Source: Segetibacter koreensis DSM 18137 (GTDB taxonomy: Bacteria; Bacteroidota; Bacteroidia; Chitinophagales; Chitinophagaceae). Taken from it: DNA of 64,000 nucleotides. A model generated the notes under the pieces. It did no database searches. It was not told the origin of the DNA and worked only from the letters and a program-made list of their open reading frames with translations. Shown here in pieces: positions 44,035 to 52,357 of this stretch. The DNA lies in the NCBI RefSeq assembly GCF_000374045.1, contig NZ_KB893348.1:248001-312000 (forward strand). The letters run 5' to 3'. Within the stretch, counting starts at the first letter, position 1, and each line of letters begins with the position of its first letter. Made by a program: the position numbers and the translations under genes.

Positions 44035-45101
44035 AGCAGATGAAACCTACCAAAGTTGAAAGTGTATCATTTATAATAATGATGCCATTTTTGTGTGTAC
44101 TGCTCAACTATCTTTTGTTTGAAGACAGAATGTTTACTGATTACAGAATCTGGCTTTTTTCTTTTCCCATAATCTACCTGCAAGGCTTTGTTTCGTGGTA
44201 CCTGCACGTTATTGTAATGCACTGGCTGCGAGTAGAATTCCCCGATATTCGCCAGACCACCCTGAGGCTGACTATTTTGGCAATTGCACATATTTGTATG
44301 ATCGCTGCTACATTTATCAGCTTGTTCTATACGTATGACGCCATTCACTTTTTAGGTTACAGGTTAGAGATTAACCAACTTAAATATGCGTTGTATTGTG
44401 GAGTAGGTTTAACAATGATAGCCTCTACCATGTGGGAAGCAGATTATACAATAAAGCAATGGAAAAGCAGCGTGGCAGAAAAAGAAAAACTTGAGCAACT
44501 AACAATTCAGCAAGAGTTTGAAACACTAAAAAGCCAGGTAAATCCCCATTTTTTGTTTAATTGCTTTAATACCTTATCATCCCTCATTTCTGAAGATCGT
44601 TGCCAGGCAGAATTTTTTTTAGATGAGCTAAGCAAAGTGTACAGATACCTGCTCCGCAACAATGAAGACAGCCTGACTACTTTAGAAACTGAAATACAAT
44701 TTATAGAATCCTACTATCGATTGCTTAAAACGAGGCATGGTGAAGCAGTGCAGTTACAAGTTGAGATTGACAAAAAATACCGGCAATACCTGCTGCCTTC
44801 TCTAAGTCTTCAGATGTTGGTCGAAAATGCTGTGAAGCACAATACAGTTTCTAAGTACAAGCCCCTGACAATTGATATTTTTACTACAACCGGCAATAAG
44901 TTAGTAGTTACCAACAATCTACAGGCAAAAACTGTAAAAGCGCCGTCAAACAAAATTGGCCTTGAAAATATAAGAACGAAATATTCCTTATTGAATTACC
45001 CGGGCTTCCAGGTGCTGGAAGACTTAAAAACATTTAGTGTAGTGCTACCCCTGATTTGGAGCAAAACAATTGATGAAAAATTAGTTTTACGTGAATCGTG
45101 A
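44031..45101 (+). CDS. LytS-type sensor histidine kinase, second of the tandem pair
   Basis: The 356-residue protein has four membrane helices (about 12-30, 42-64, 80-100, 118-136) and a complete His_kinase/HATPase module: H173 in LKSQVNPHFLFNCFNTLSSL, N box ENAVKHN (265-271), NNLQAK and GLENIRTKYSLL. It looks catalytically intact. It is clearly a paralogue of the kinase just upstream (same helix layout, SKVYRYLLRNN in both), overlaps it by 4 bases, and is followed by a LytTR regulator gene with a 4-base overlap if the GTG at 45098 is used. The three form one signalling operon; the stimulus is unknown. Confidence 0.9.
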   Translation: MKQMKPTKVESVSFIIMMPFLCVLLNYLLFEDRMFTDYRIWLFSFPIIYLQGFVSWYLHVIVMHWLRVEFPDIRQTTLRLTILAIAHICMIAATFISLFYTYDAIHFLGYRLEINQLKYALYCGVGLTMIASTMWEADYTIKQWKSSVAEKEKLEQLTIQQEFETLKSQVNPHFLFNCFNTLSSLISEDRCQAEFFLDELSKVYRYLLRNNEDSLTTLETEIQFIESYYRLLKTRHGEAVQLQVEIDKKYRQYLLPSLSLQMLVENAVKHNTVSKYKPLTIDIFTTTGNKLVVTNNLQAKTVKAPSNKIGLENIRTKYSLLNYPGFQVLEDLKTFSVVLPLIWSKTIDEKLVLRES

Positions 45102-45115
45102 TAAAAAGTATTGAT

Positions 45116-45895
45116 ATGAAAATTTTAATAGTAGAAGATGAGGATTTAGCCGTAAAAAAATTAAAAAAAACATTATCAAATGTTGACGAAACTGCTGTAG
45201 TGGTGGGTGAGACTGACAGTATTCAAAGCACGGTGGAATGGCTGGAGAGCAACACTGCACCCGATTTGATTCTAATGGATATTGAACTTGCCGATGGTCA
45301 AAGCTTCGAAATATTTAATCACGTGCAGGTAAAAAGCCCTGTTATTTTTATTACGTCTTACGACGAATATGCACTAAAAGCCTTTAAAGTAAATAGCGTC
45401 GATTATTTACTAAAACCGGTGCAAAAAGAAGATCTTGATGCTGCATTAGAAAAATTCAGGCAGATTAAAAAAATATATTCTGCCGAAACTGCTACACCAC
45501 CTGTTAATATCGATTATTTGTTGAAAGAGCTACAGCAAAAGCTTCAAACAAAAGATTATCGAAAACGGTTTTTAGTAAAACACGGTCAAAAACTCGTTTC
45601 AATAGAAGTGGATGATATCGCCTACTTCTTTAGTGAAGGAAGATTGAATTTTTTTAAAACATTTGATAATAAAAAGTATGTTGTTGATTACACTATGGAT
45701 GAACTGGATGACATGCTTAACCCGGATGAGTATTTTCGCATAAGCCGTTCATTTTATATTTCCGTAAACAGTATGGTACAAATACATGATTATTTTGGAA
45801 ATCGCTTGTCGCTACAACTAAAACCCGACTCTGAGAAAGAAGTAATTGTAAGCAGGGAAAAAGTTACCGAATTTAAAAACTGGCTGGGGAAATAA
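45116..45895 (+). CDS. LytTR-family response regulator
   Basis: From the ATG at 45116 the protein is 259 residues: a receiver with acidic residues E7-D8 (MKILIVEDED), phospho-acceptor D55 (LILMDIELAD), and the conserved Lys in DYLLKPVQKEDL; then a LytTR DNA-binding domain at about 155-255 (RFLVKHGQKLVSIEVDDIAYFFSEG, YTMDELDDMLNPDEYFRISRSFYI). A GTG at 45098 would add six residues and overlap the kinase stop; the ATG begins exactly at the receiver fold. It is the expected output partner of the two LytS kinases. A weak hairpin follows the stop. Confidence 0.92.
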   Translation: MKILIVEDEDLAVKKLKKTLSNVDETAVVVGETDSIQSTVEWLESNTAPDLILMDIELADGQSFEIFNHVQVKSPVIFITSYDEYALKAFKVNSVDYLLKPVQKEDLDAALEKFRQIKKIYSAETATPPVNIDYLLKELQQKLQTKDYRKRFLVKHGQKLVSIEVDDIAYFFSEGRLNFFKTFDNKKYVVDYTMDELDDMLNPDEYFRISRSFYISVNSMVQIHDYFGNRLSLQLKPDSEKEVIVSREKVTEFKNWLGK

Positions 45896-45934
45896 GACAA
45901 TTTTAAGAAATGTAAAAACAACAAAAAGGCTTAT

Positions 45935-45958
45935 AAAAAAGCACTGATAGAATGCTTT
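45935..45958 (+). terminator. Weak hairpin after the LytTR regulator gene
   Basis: AAAGCA (45938-45943) pairs with TGCTTT (45953-45958) around a 9-base loop, followed by CTTTATC. It lies 40 bases after the regulator stop and is a modest terminator candidate. Confidence 0.4.
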
Positions 45959-46016
45959 CTTTATCCCGTTTATTATCGTACATACAACTTCATTTTCCCC
46001 TTCCCCGGTTATTAGT

Positions 46017-46024
46017 TATTTTTG
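46017..46024 (+). promoter_or_regulatory. -7 box upstream of metG
   Basis: TATTTTTG is an exact TAnnTTTG match about 100 bases before the metG ATG. The leader would include a copy of the dispersed repeat at 46072-46094. No -33 TTG at good spacing was seen. Confidence 0.4.
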
Positions 46025-46071
46025 CAGCCGCTTGCGTTTCTATGCTTCGTTCAATCTTGAAATAAAGTAAA

Positions 46072-46094
46072 AGAGTGCGACGCAACGGATGATG
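46072..46094 (+). repeat. Dispersed intergenic repeat, copy E
   Basis: Reads AGAGTGCGACGCAACGGATG, sharing GTGCGACGCAAC exactly with copy A. It lies in the leader of metG, 27 bases before the start codon. Confidence 0.6.
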
Positions 46095-46120
46095 GGAAAA
46101 GTTATAAAGCTAAGTACATA

Positions 46121-48292
46121 ATGAATTTACCTAAAAGATATACAATTACATCGGCTTTGCCTTATGCAAACGGACTGAAACATATAGGTCACCTTGCCGG
46201 TGCTTATATTCCGGCTGATATATATGTTCGCTACCTGCGGGCCCAAAAAAGGGACGTGGTCTTTGTCTGCGGAAGTGATGAGCACGGAGCTGCTATTACT
46301 ATACAGGCGATGAAGGAAGGAACAACCCCTCGTGAAATAGTGGATAAATACCATGAAATCATTAAGCAGAATTTTAAAGATTTAGGGATAAGTTTTGATA
46401 TTTATCATCGTACAACTGCTCCCATACATCATGAAACCGCGCAGGAATTTTTTACTGCCTTGAACGACAATAGAGACCTGGAACAAAAGGAAACGGAACA
46501 ATTTTATGACGAAGAGGCTCAATCATTTTTAGCGGACCGTTATATTGTAGGCACATGCCCGGTGTGCGGCAATAACAATGCATTTGGCGACCAGTGTGAG
46601 GTTTGTGGTACATCATTGAGTCCTGAAATGCTAATTAACCCGCGTAGTACTTTAAGCGGCAATGCGCCTGTAAAAAGAACAACAACTCATTGGTATTTGC
46701 CTTTAAATAAGCATGAAGCATTTTTGAGAGAATGGATATTGGAGGAGCATAAAGACGATTGGAAAACAAATGTGCTTGGCCAATGCAAAAGTTGGTTAGA
46801 TGCTGGCCTGCAACCAAGGGCAGTAACCCGCGACCTTGACTGGGGGATAAAAGTGCCCCTTCCAAATGCCGAAGGAAAAGTATTGTATGTGTGGTTTGAT
46901 GCACCAATAGGATATATAAGTGCGACTAAACAATGGGCAATTGATAATTCTAAAGATTGGAAACCATACTGGTATGACAAGGATACCAAACTTGTTCATT
47001 TCATAGGTAAGGACAATATTGTTTTTCATTGCATTATTTTCCCTGTAATGTTGAAGCTGCATGGAAATATTTTGCCTGCCAATGTTCCCGCAAATGAATT
47101 TATGAACCTGGAAGGTGATAAAATGAGTACCAGCCGCGGATGGAGCATTGAAATGGAGGAATATATTAATGACTGGGTTAAGAAAGATAATGGTGAAAGC
47201 ATGGCCGATGTTTTACGTTATTACCTGACTACAATTTCTCCCGAAACAAAGGACAGTGAATTTACATGGAAGGGCTTTCAGGAGGCAAACAACAGTGAAC
47301 TTGGTAATATCTTCGGAAACTTTGTTAACCGCACTTTTGTATTGATGCATAAGCTGTGTAAAGGTAAAGTGCCGCGATTGCATGCAGATGTTCTGGATGA
47401 TGCAGACAGGAATATGTTTGCTGATATTGAAAACACTACAGCCAAAGTTGAGAATTTTATAGAAGGATACCGATTTCGCGACGCTTTATTTGAGGTAATT
47501 GACCTTGCCAGAAAGGGTAACCGGTACATGCAGGATAAGCAGCCCTGGATAGTTGCAAGACAAACGACAGAAGAGGGACAACCAACGGTAGAAGCACAAA
47601 AGTTAATAGACAATTGCATGCATGTTTGTTTACAATTGACAGCCAATCTTGCTATTCTTATCAATCCGTTTCTACCGTTTACCGCAAAGAAATTATGCTA
47701 CATGATGAAGGTGGTAGATAAAATGCTCGACTGGGAAAACGCTGGCAAAGCTAAGTTGCTCAGTATTGGTTATAGCCTTAGAGAGCCACAGATATTATTT
47801 AGAAAAGTAGAAGACTCCGAGATAAATGCTCAATTAGAAAAACTAAAAGAAAAAAGTAAAAAAGTGGAAGAAAGTAAGAAAGAAGATACAGCAGGAAAAG
47901 CACCGGTGACAGACAATCAACAAACTGCAGTCAATAATGAACAACCTGAAAGTACCAAAGTAAAGCCTGAGATCACATTTGATGATTTTGCAAAAATTGA
48001 TTTAAAGGTTGGAACTATTCTGAGCGCTGAAAAAGTGCAGAAAGCCGACAAACTTTTGAAGCTGCAGATTGATTTGGGATTTGAAACAAGAACTATTGTT
48101 TCAGGAATTGCCTTGCATTTTCAACCGGAAGAAATTGTTGGAAAGCAAGTAACTATTGTGGCAAATTTAGCCCCAAGAAAAATGAGGGGAATTGAAAGTA
48201 ACGGAATGATACTAATGGCCGAAGACACGGCAGGAAAGTTACATTTTATAAATCCGGAGCAGAAAATAGATGAAGGCAGCGGAGTAAGCTAA
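46121..48292 (+). CDS. metG: MetG, methionyl-tRNA synthetase with C-terminal tRNA-binding domain
   Basis: The 723-residue class I synthetase has the HIGH-type motif in GLKHIGHLAGAYIP (near residue 21), a zinc knuckle CPVCGNNNAFGDQCEVCG (about 147-164), the KMSKS-type motif written KMSTS in GDKMSTSRGWSIEM (near 335), an anticodon-binding helical domain, a charged Lys/Glu-rich linker (about 575-615), and a C-terminal EMAP/Trbp111 OB-fold (DFAKIDLKVGTILSAEKV, ANLAPRKMRGIESNGMIL). It charges tRNA with methionine. The C-terminal domain is common in Bacteroidota and promotes dimerisation and tRNA binding. Confidence 0.97.
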   Translation: MNLPKRYTITSALPYANGLKHIGHLAGAYIPADIYVRYLRAQKRDVVFVCGSDEHGAAITIQAMKEGTTPREIVDKYHEIIKQNFKDLGISFDIYHRTTAPIHHETAQEFFTALNDNRDLEQKETEQFYDEEAQSFLADRYIVGTCPVCGNNNAFGDQCEVCGTSLSPEMLINPRSTLSGNAPVKRTTTHWYLPLNKHEAFLREWILEEHKDDWKTNVLGQCKSWLDAGLQPRAVTRDLDWGIKVPLPNAEGKVLYVWFDAPIGYISATKQWAIDNSKDWKPYWYDKDTKLVHFIGKDNIVFHCIIFPVMLKLHGNILPANVPANEFMNLEGDKMSTSRGWSIEMEEYINDWVKKDNGESMADVLRYYLTTISPETKDSEFTWKGFQEANNSELGNIFGNFVNRTFVLMHKLCKGKVPRLHADVLDDADRNMFADIENTTAKVENFIEGYRFRDALFEVIDLARKGNRYMQDKQPWIVARQTTEEGQPTVEAQKLIDNCMHVCLQLTANLAILINPFLPFTAKKLCYMMKVVDKMLDWENAGKAKLLSIGYSLREPQILFRKVEDSEINAQLEKLKEKSKKVEESKKEDTAGKAPVTDNQQTAVNNEQPESTKVKPEITFDDFAKIDLKVGTILSAEKVQKADKLLKLQIDLGFETRTIVSGIALHFQPEEIVGKQVTIVANLAPRKMRGIESNGMILMAEDTAGKLHFINPEQKIDEGSGVS

Positions 48293-48453
48293 TTCTAATA
48301 TTATTTTTGTCAGTTCTTTTTATTGAGCATCTAATTTGAATAAGACTGGGTAAATACAGGCAAATTACCTGTGGCTAAACGTACATAGAATTATAGAACA
48401 ATCGGTAAAGGAAATACGGAAAGTTATTTTCAGGATACAGAATACTAATGATA

Positions 48454-48494
48454 AATTTAAGAGAGGCAACTACTTAAATTACCTCTCTTAAATT
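48454..48494. terminator. Bidirectional hairpin between metG and the GMC operon
   Basis: AATTTAAGAGAGG (48454-48466) pairs with CCTCTCTTAAATT (48482-48494), a perfect 13-bp stem with a 15-base loop, followed on the plus strand by ATTTTTG. It begins 8 bases after the minus-strand stop of the subunit-3-like gene. Confidence 0.75.
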
Positions 48495-48501
48495 ATTTTT
48501 G

Positions 48502-49170
48502 TTACACCTTATTAAAACTTACACATTCCTTCAATTCTTTTTCGGTATAGCTCAAACCATATTGTTTTAAAACATCATCGGGTACGCCATTCCATTGATT
48601 AGGTCGGTTACCCATGTATCCTACATCTTTCACACCTATTTCTGAAGTATAAAACCCACTTGAGGTGAGGTTGCGCATCAGGCTAAAGAAAGCTGCTCCT
48701 TGTTTCAATTCTGGTTTTACTTTTTTAGGATAAGCGATCTGATCTACCAGGGCAATCTTTTGCTTGTCATCACATTCCCTGAAGGTTTTTCCATAATTAT
48801 TCAAACAATACATGTCCATCCAGCGCAGTCCTCCGCGCATGGGTGTTTGGTGTTCAGTCTTTTCATGTACTATAAACTCTATAAAATCGGGCACTTTCGC
48901 ATCAGTTGCGCTGCCGCTGATATTGTCTTTTGGAATAATTATATCTGCAAGAATGGCAATGGTCGCCATCTCGTGATCAGTAAAAAATTTGGGTTCTGCA
49001 GTTAACTCTTTGTAATGTGCATTTTCCTCTGCCATCCGTTCGGGACCGGTAAAGGGTTGCACTGTAGTATTTTCCGTAACTTTTTTATCGCTATTCTTAC
49101 ATGCTTCTATCAATACACCTGACGATGCGGTACCTAACAATAAGGCTTTTATCGATTGCCGTCTGTCCAT
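48502..49170 (-). CDS. Gluconate 2-dehydrogenase subunit 3-like protein (PF13618)
   Basis: The 222-residue protein has a twin-arginine-like export signal (MDRRQSIKALLLGTASSG) with a lipobox-like IEAC, so it may be a Tat-exported lipoprotein. The body matches the gluconate 2-dehydrogenase subunit 3 family: HEMATIAILADIIIPKDNISGSATDAKVPDFIEF, GLRWMD, FFSLMRNLTSSGFYTSEIGVKDVGY and NQWNGVP. It lies 79 bases after the GMC oxidoreductase gene and is the small partner needed for export and electron transfer by that subunit. No cytochrome c subunit is encoded next to them. Confidence 0.88.
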   Translation of the reverse strand: MDRRQSIKALLLGTASSGVLIEACKNSDKKVTENTTVQPFTGPERMAEENAHYKELTAEPKFFTDHEMATIAILADIIIPKDNISGSATDAKVPDFIEFIVHEKTEHQTPMRGGLRWMDMYCLNNYGKTFRECDDKQKIALVDQIAYPKKVKPELKQGAAFFSLMRNLTSSGFYTSEIGVKDVGYMGNRPNQWNGVPDDVLKQYGLSYTEKELKECVSFNKV

Positions 49171-49249
49171 AATTTTTGATTTTTAAATTGCTATTAGCTT
49201 TCTATAGAACAAAAAGCTAAATACAGAATTAAAGTGAATACAATAAAAG

Positions 49250-50989
49250 TTAGATATTTTGCTTTTTCAATTGGTCAACGATATATTCGCTGGTACGCAT
49301 TGACAAAGCAAGAATTGTCCACGTTATGTTTTTATCACCTTGTGATACGAACATTCCCCCATCTACATTAAATAAATTTTTGCAGTCGTGCGCCTGCGCC
49401 CATTTATTGAGTGGGGCACGTTTTGGATCATTTCCCATACGTACGGTACCGGCTTCGTGAATGATATTTCCAGGAGCATGAAGACCATAATTGTTTTCAG
49501 GACCGTCATCTCCGCCCCATGTAATAACAGCGCCCATTGAATGAAGAATCTCAGCAAAAGTTTCTTTCATGTGCTTAGCCTGTTTTATTTCATAGTCAGT
49601 ATAAGTGGTGTGAAAGCGTAAAACAGGTATGCCATATTTATCGACAACGTTGGGATCAATTTCGCAATAACTATCTTCTCGTGCAATAGCTTCACCGCGG
49701 CCGGCCATTCCTACGTGGGCTCCGAAGAAATAACGATAATCTTCTTTTAAGGATGCTCCGTAACCGCCTGCTTCTTTTTGCTGACCTTTAATTTTATAAG
49801 TGCCATTCAGGTTTTCGATGCCCCAGTTAAAACCATAAAGCGGCATTCCAAAACCTCCGCCATATTCAATATGATAACCACGGGGAAAATCCAATTTTTT
49901 ATTATCCAGCCACCATGGCGTATAAACGTGCATACCGCCAACGCCATCTTCATTATAACGTTTGCGATCAAACAGCTCAGGAATGATACCACCCATATCT
50001 GCACCTGTAGAATCATGCAGGTATTTACCTACAACATTACTTGAATTGCCTATGCCATTAGGATGTCTTTGTGATTTTGAGTTTAACATCAATCTTGCTG
50101 ATTCGCATGCACTGGCAGCAAGAATAACTGTACGGCCACTTACCTGGTATTCCTGCATATCCTCTTTATTGATGTAAGATACGCCTGTTGCCAATCCTTC
50201 CCGGTCGGTTAATACTTCACGTGCCATTGCATTTGTAACCAAATCGACATTACCGGTTTTAATTGCCGGAATAACCAATGCAGAGGAAGATGAAAAGTCA
50301 GCATAAACCTTACAGCTTCTGCCACATTGTGCGCAATAAAAACATTCGCCACGCTCGTTATTTATCTTTTTTGTAAGAATGGATAAGCGCGATGGAATAA
50401 CAGGAATACCAATTCCTGTTGCCGCCTTCTTTATAAACAATTCATGTAATCTTGGTTTAGGAGGAGGAAGGAAAATTCCGTCTGGATCATCTACCCGACC
50501 TTCATTTGTTCCGAACACACCAAGCAACCTGTCAATTTTATCGTAGTAAGGTTTTACATCATCGTAACTGATAGGCCAATCATCACCCAGGCCATCGATG
50601 CTTTTATGTTTAAAATCTTTTGGTCCAAATCTCAATGAAATTCTACCCCAGTGATTGGTTCGTCCACCCACCATTCTTGCTCGCCACCATTCCCACTTAG
50701 TTCCTTCTGCCTGCGTATAAGGTTCGCCATCTACTTCCCAACCCCAGTAACAACCATCAAAGTCGCCAAACGGACGAAATTTTGTACTTGCTCCTCTTCG
50801 CGGTGATTCCCACGGATTTTTCAATTGCGCTGAATTTACAGCAGGATCAAAATTAGGCCCTGCTTCTATTAAGCATACTTTTAAACCGGCCTTAGCTAAA
50901 ACATAGGCAGCCATGCCCCCACCTGCACCTGAACCAACAATGACGGCATCATACTTCTTGGGCTGCTTTTTAATCTGAAGATCTCCCAT
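49250..50989 (-). CDS. GMC-family oxidoreductase (gluconate 2-dehydrogenase-like large subunit)
   Basis: The 579-residue flavoprotein has the N-terminal FAD motif YDAVIVGSGAGGGMAAYVLAKAG and IEAGPNFDP, GGRTNHWGRISLRF near residue 110, a Cys cluster CFYCAQCGRSCKVYADF near residue 217, and the GMC C-terminal block AGTVRMGNDPKRAPLNKWAQAHDCKNLFNVDGGMF with the catalytic His near HAPGNIIHEAGTVRMG. It has no signal peptide, so it is probably exported with its Tat-signal partner encoded just downstream. It would oxidise a sugar, sugar acid or alcohol; the substrate is unknown. Confidence 0.9.
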   Translation of the reverse strand: MGDLQIKKQPKKYDAVIVGSGAGGGMAAYVLAKAGLKVCLIEAGPNFDPAVNSAQLKNPWESPRRGASTKFRPFGDFDGCYWGWEVDGEPYTQAEGTKWEWWRARMVGGRTNHWGRISLRFGPKDFKHKSIDGLGDDWPISYDDVKPYYDKIDRLLGVFGTNEGRVDDPDGIFLPPPKPRLHELFIKKAATGIGIPVIPSRLSILTKKINNERGECFYCAQCGRSCKVYADFSSSSALVIPAIKTGNVDLVTNAMAREVLTDREGLATGVSYINKEDMQEYQVSGRTVILAASACESARLMLNSKSQRHPNGIGNSSNVVGKYLHDSTGADMGGIIPELFDRKRYNEDGVGGMHVYTPWWLDNKKLDFPRGYHIEYGGGFGMPLYGFNWGIENLNGTYKIKGQQKEAGGYGASLKEDYRYFFGAHVGMAGRGEAIAREDSYCEIDPNVVDKYGIPVLRFHTTYTDYEIKQAKHMKETFAEILHSMGAVITWGGDDGPENNYGLHAPGNIIHEAGTVRMGNDPKRAPLNKWAQAHDCKNLFNVDGGMFVSQGDKNITWTILALSMRTSEYIVDQLKKQNI

Positions 50990-51152
50990 ATCGCGTTAAA
51001 AATTTTGAAGATTGGTTAGAATGTTTGAAAGTATGAACATTCATAACACGAAAGAAATATTTTTTTATTCGCTAAAAGTAGTCACTTATTAAATACAATA
51101 ATTGAAGCAAATATTTATGCGATATTTGTTTGCTAACTTTTAACCATTGCTT

Positions 51153-52163
51153 ATGCCCACATGTAAACTTTTACTTTCGTTTTCATTATACGTTATTTCA
51201 TTATCTGTTTCGGCTCAAACTACTGAAAGTACTTATGCAGAAAAGCTAGGATATCCTAAAAACGCCAAAGTATTGATTTTGCATGTAGATGATGCCGGCA
51301 TGTCTTTCGATTCAAACGAAGGAGCCATTAATGCAATGACAAAAGGCGTTGCTAACTCATGTAGTGTAATGATGCCTTGTCCATGGGTTCCCGCTTTTGT
51401 TCATTACTTAAAGCAACATCCTCAAACAGATGCAGGCCTTCATCTTACCCTTACATCCGAATGGAGCGAATACAGGTGGGCACCCCTTTCGGGAAAAGCG
51501 GCAGTACCCGGGCTGGTAGATCCGGAAGGTGATATGTGGCGATCAGTGGAAGATGTAGTAAAGCACGCAAGTGCAGATGAAGTTGAAAAAGAAATAAGAG
51601 CACAAATTGACCGGGCGCAAAGCATGGGTTTTCAGCCAACACATTTTGATACTCACATGGGAACTTTACTTGCAACGCCAGCTTTTACCGAGCGGTATAT
51701 TAAGCTCGGAATTGAAATGCATATTCCGGTAATGGTGCCAGTCGGTCACAACACTTTAATAAAAGAGGAAATGAATTTGCCCGAAGCTCAACTGCAACAA
51801 ATGCGACAAATAGGTAAAATGCTTTGGAATGCAGGATTACCGGTTTTAGATGATCTTGATAATGAAAGTTACGATTGGAAAATTCCTGCCGAAATTGTAA
51901 ACGATGATAAGAAACTACAGGCTTTTAAAACAGGAAAATATATAGAGGCAATAAAATCTTTAAAACCGGGCATTACAATGATGATTATGCACTGCACGGC
52001 CACGTCAGAAATTTTTAAGCAGATATCAGGTAGCGGCCCTACCAGAAAAGGAGATATGCTGGCAATGATGGATCCATTATTGAAAAAAACGCTGCAAAAA
52101 GAAGGAATTATATTAGCAACATGGAGAGAATTAAAAGAAAGGAGGGTTAAAGCAAAATCATAA
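51153..52163 (+). CDS. ChbG/YdjC-family carbohydrate deacetylase, secreted
   Basis: The protein is 336 residues from the ATG at 51153, which is preferred over an in-frame TTG at 51147. It has a signal peptide (about residues 1-20, cut near VSAQ/T), then the YdjC/ChbG fold (PF04794): metal residues in LILHVDDAGMS (Asp-Asp) and PTHFDTHMGTLL (His, Asp, His), LTLTSEWSEYRWAPLSG, and a C-terminal MIMHCTAT. ChbG-type enzymes remove N-acetyl groups from chitooligosaccharides. The secreted form here may act on other acetylated sugars. It stands alone on the plus strand, so there is no operon clue. Confidence 0.85.
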   Translation: MPTCKLLLSFSLYVISLSVSAQTTESTYAEKLGYPKNAKVLILHVDDAGMSFDSNEGAINAMTKGVANSCSVMMPCPWVPAFVHYLKQHPQTDAGLHLTLTSEWSEYRWAPLSGKAAVPGLVDPEGDMWRSVEDVVKHASADEVEKEIRAQIDRAQSMGFQPTHFDTHMGTLLATPAFTERYIKLGIEMHIPVMVPVGHNTLIKEEMNLPEAQLQQMRQIGKMLWNAGLPVLDDLDNESYDWKIPAEIVNDDKKLQAFKTGKYIEAIKSLKPGITMMIMHCTATSEIFKQISGSGPTRKGDMLAMMDPLLKKTLQKEGIILATWRELKERRVKAKS

Positions 52164-52357
52164 TTAAACATTGAATAGCAAGAATACATTTTTAAAACTC
52201 ATTACAACTCAATAAAGTTTGTAGTGCGAATAATTATAGTACTCTCTTTACTTTGAATTCTTATTATCCTTACTTCAAACTAAAACGTTCATTCTTTTAA
52301 GTAACATAACCACCTAACTTTTATTTAGCTTTATAGTAATATAATCAATCCCTTTTC

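Noticed and set aside
46127-47664. Cluster of minus-strand frames opposite metG (75-128 codons)
   Set aside because: All lie opposite clearly conserved metG codons; antisense shadows.
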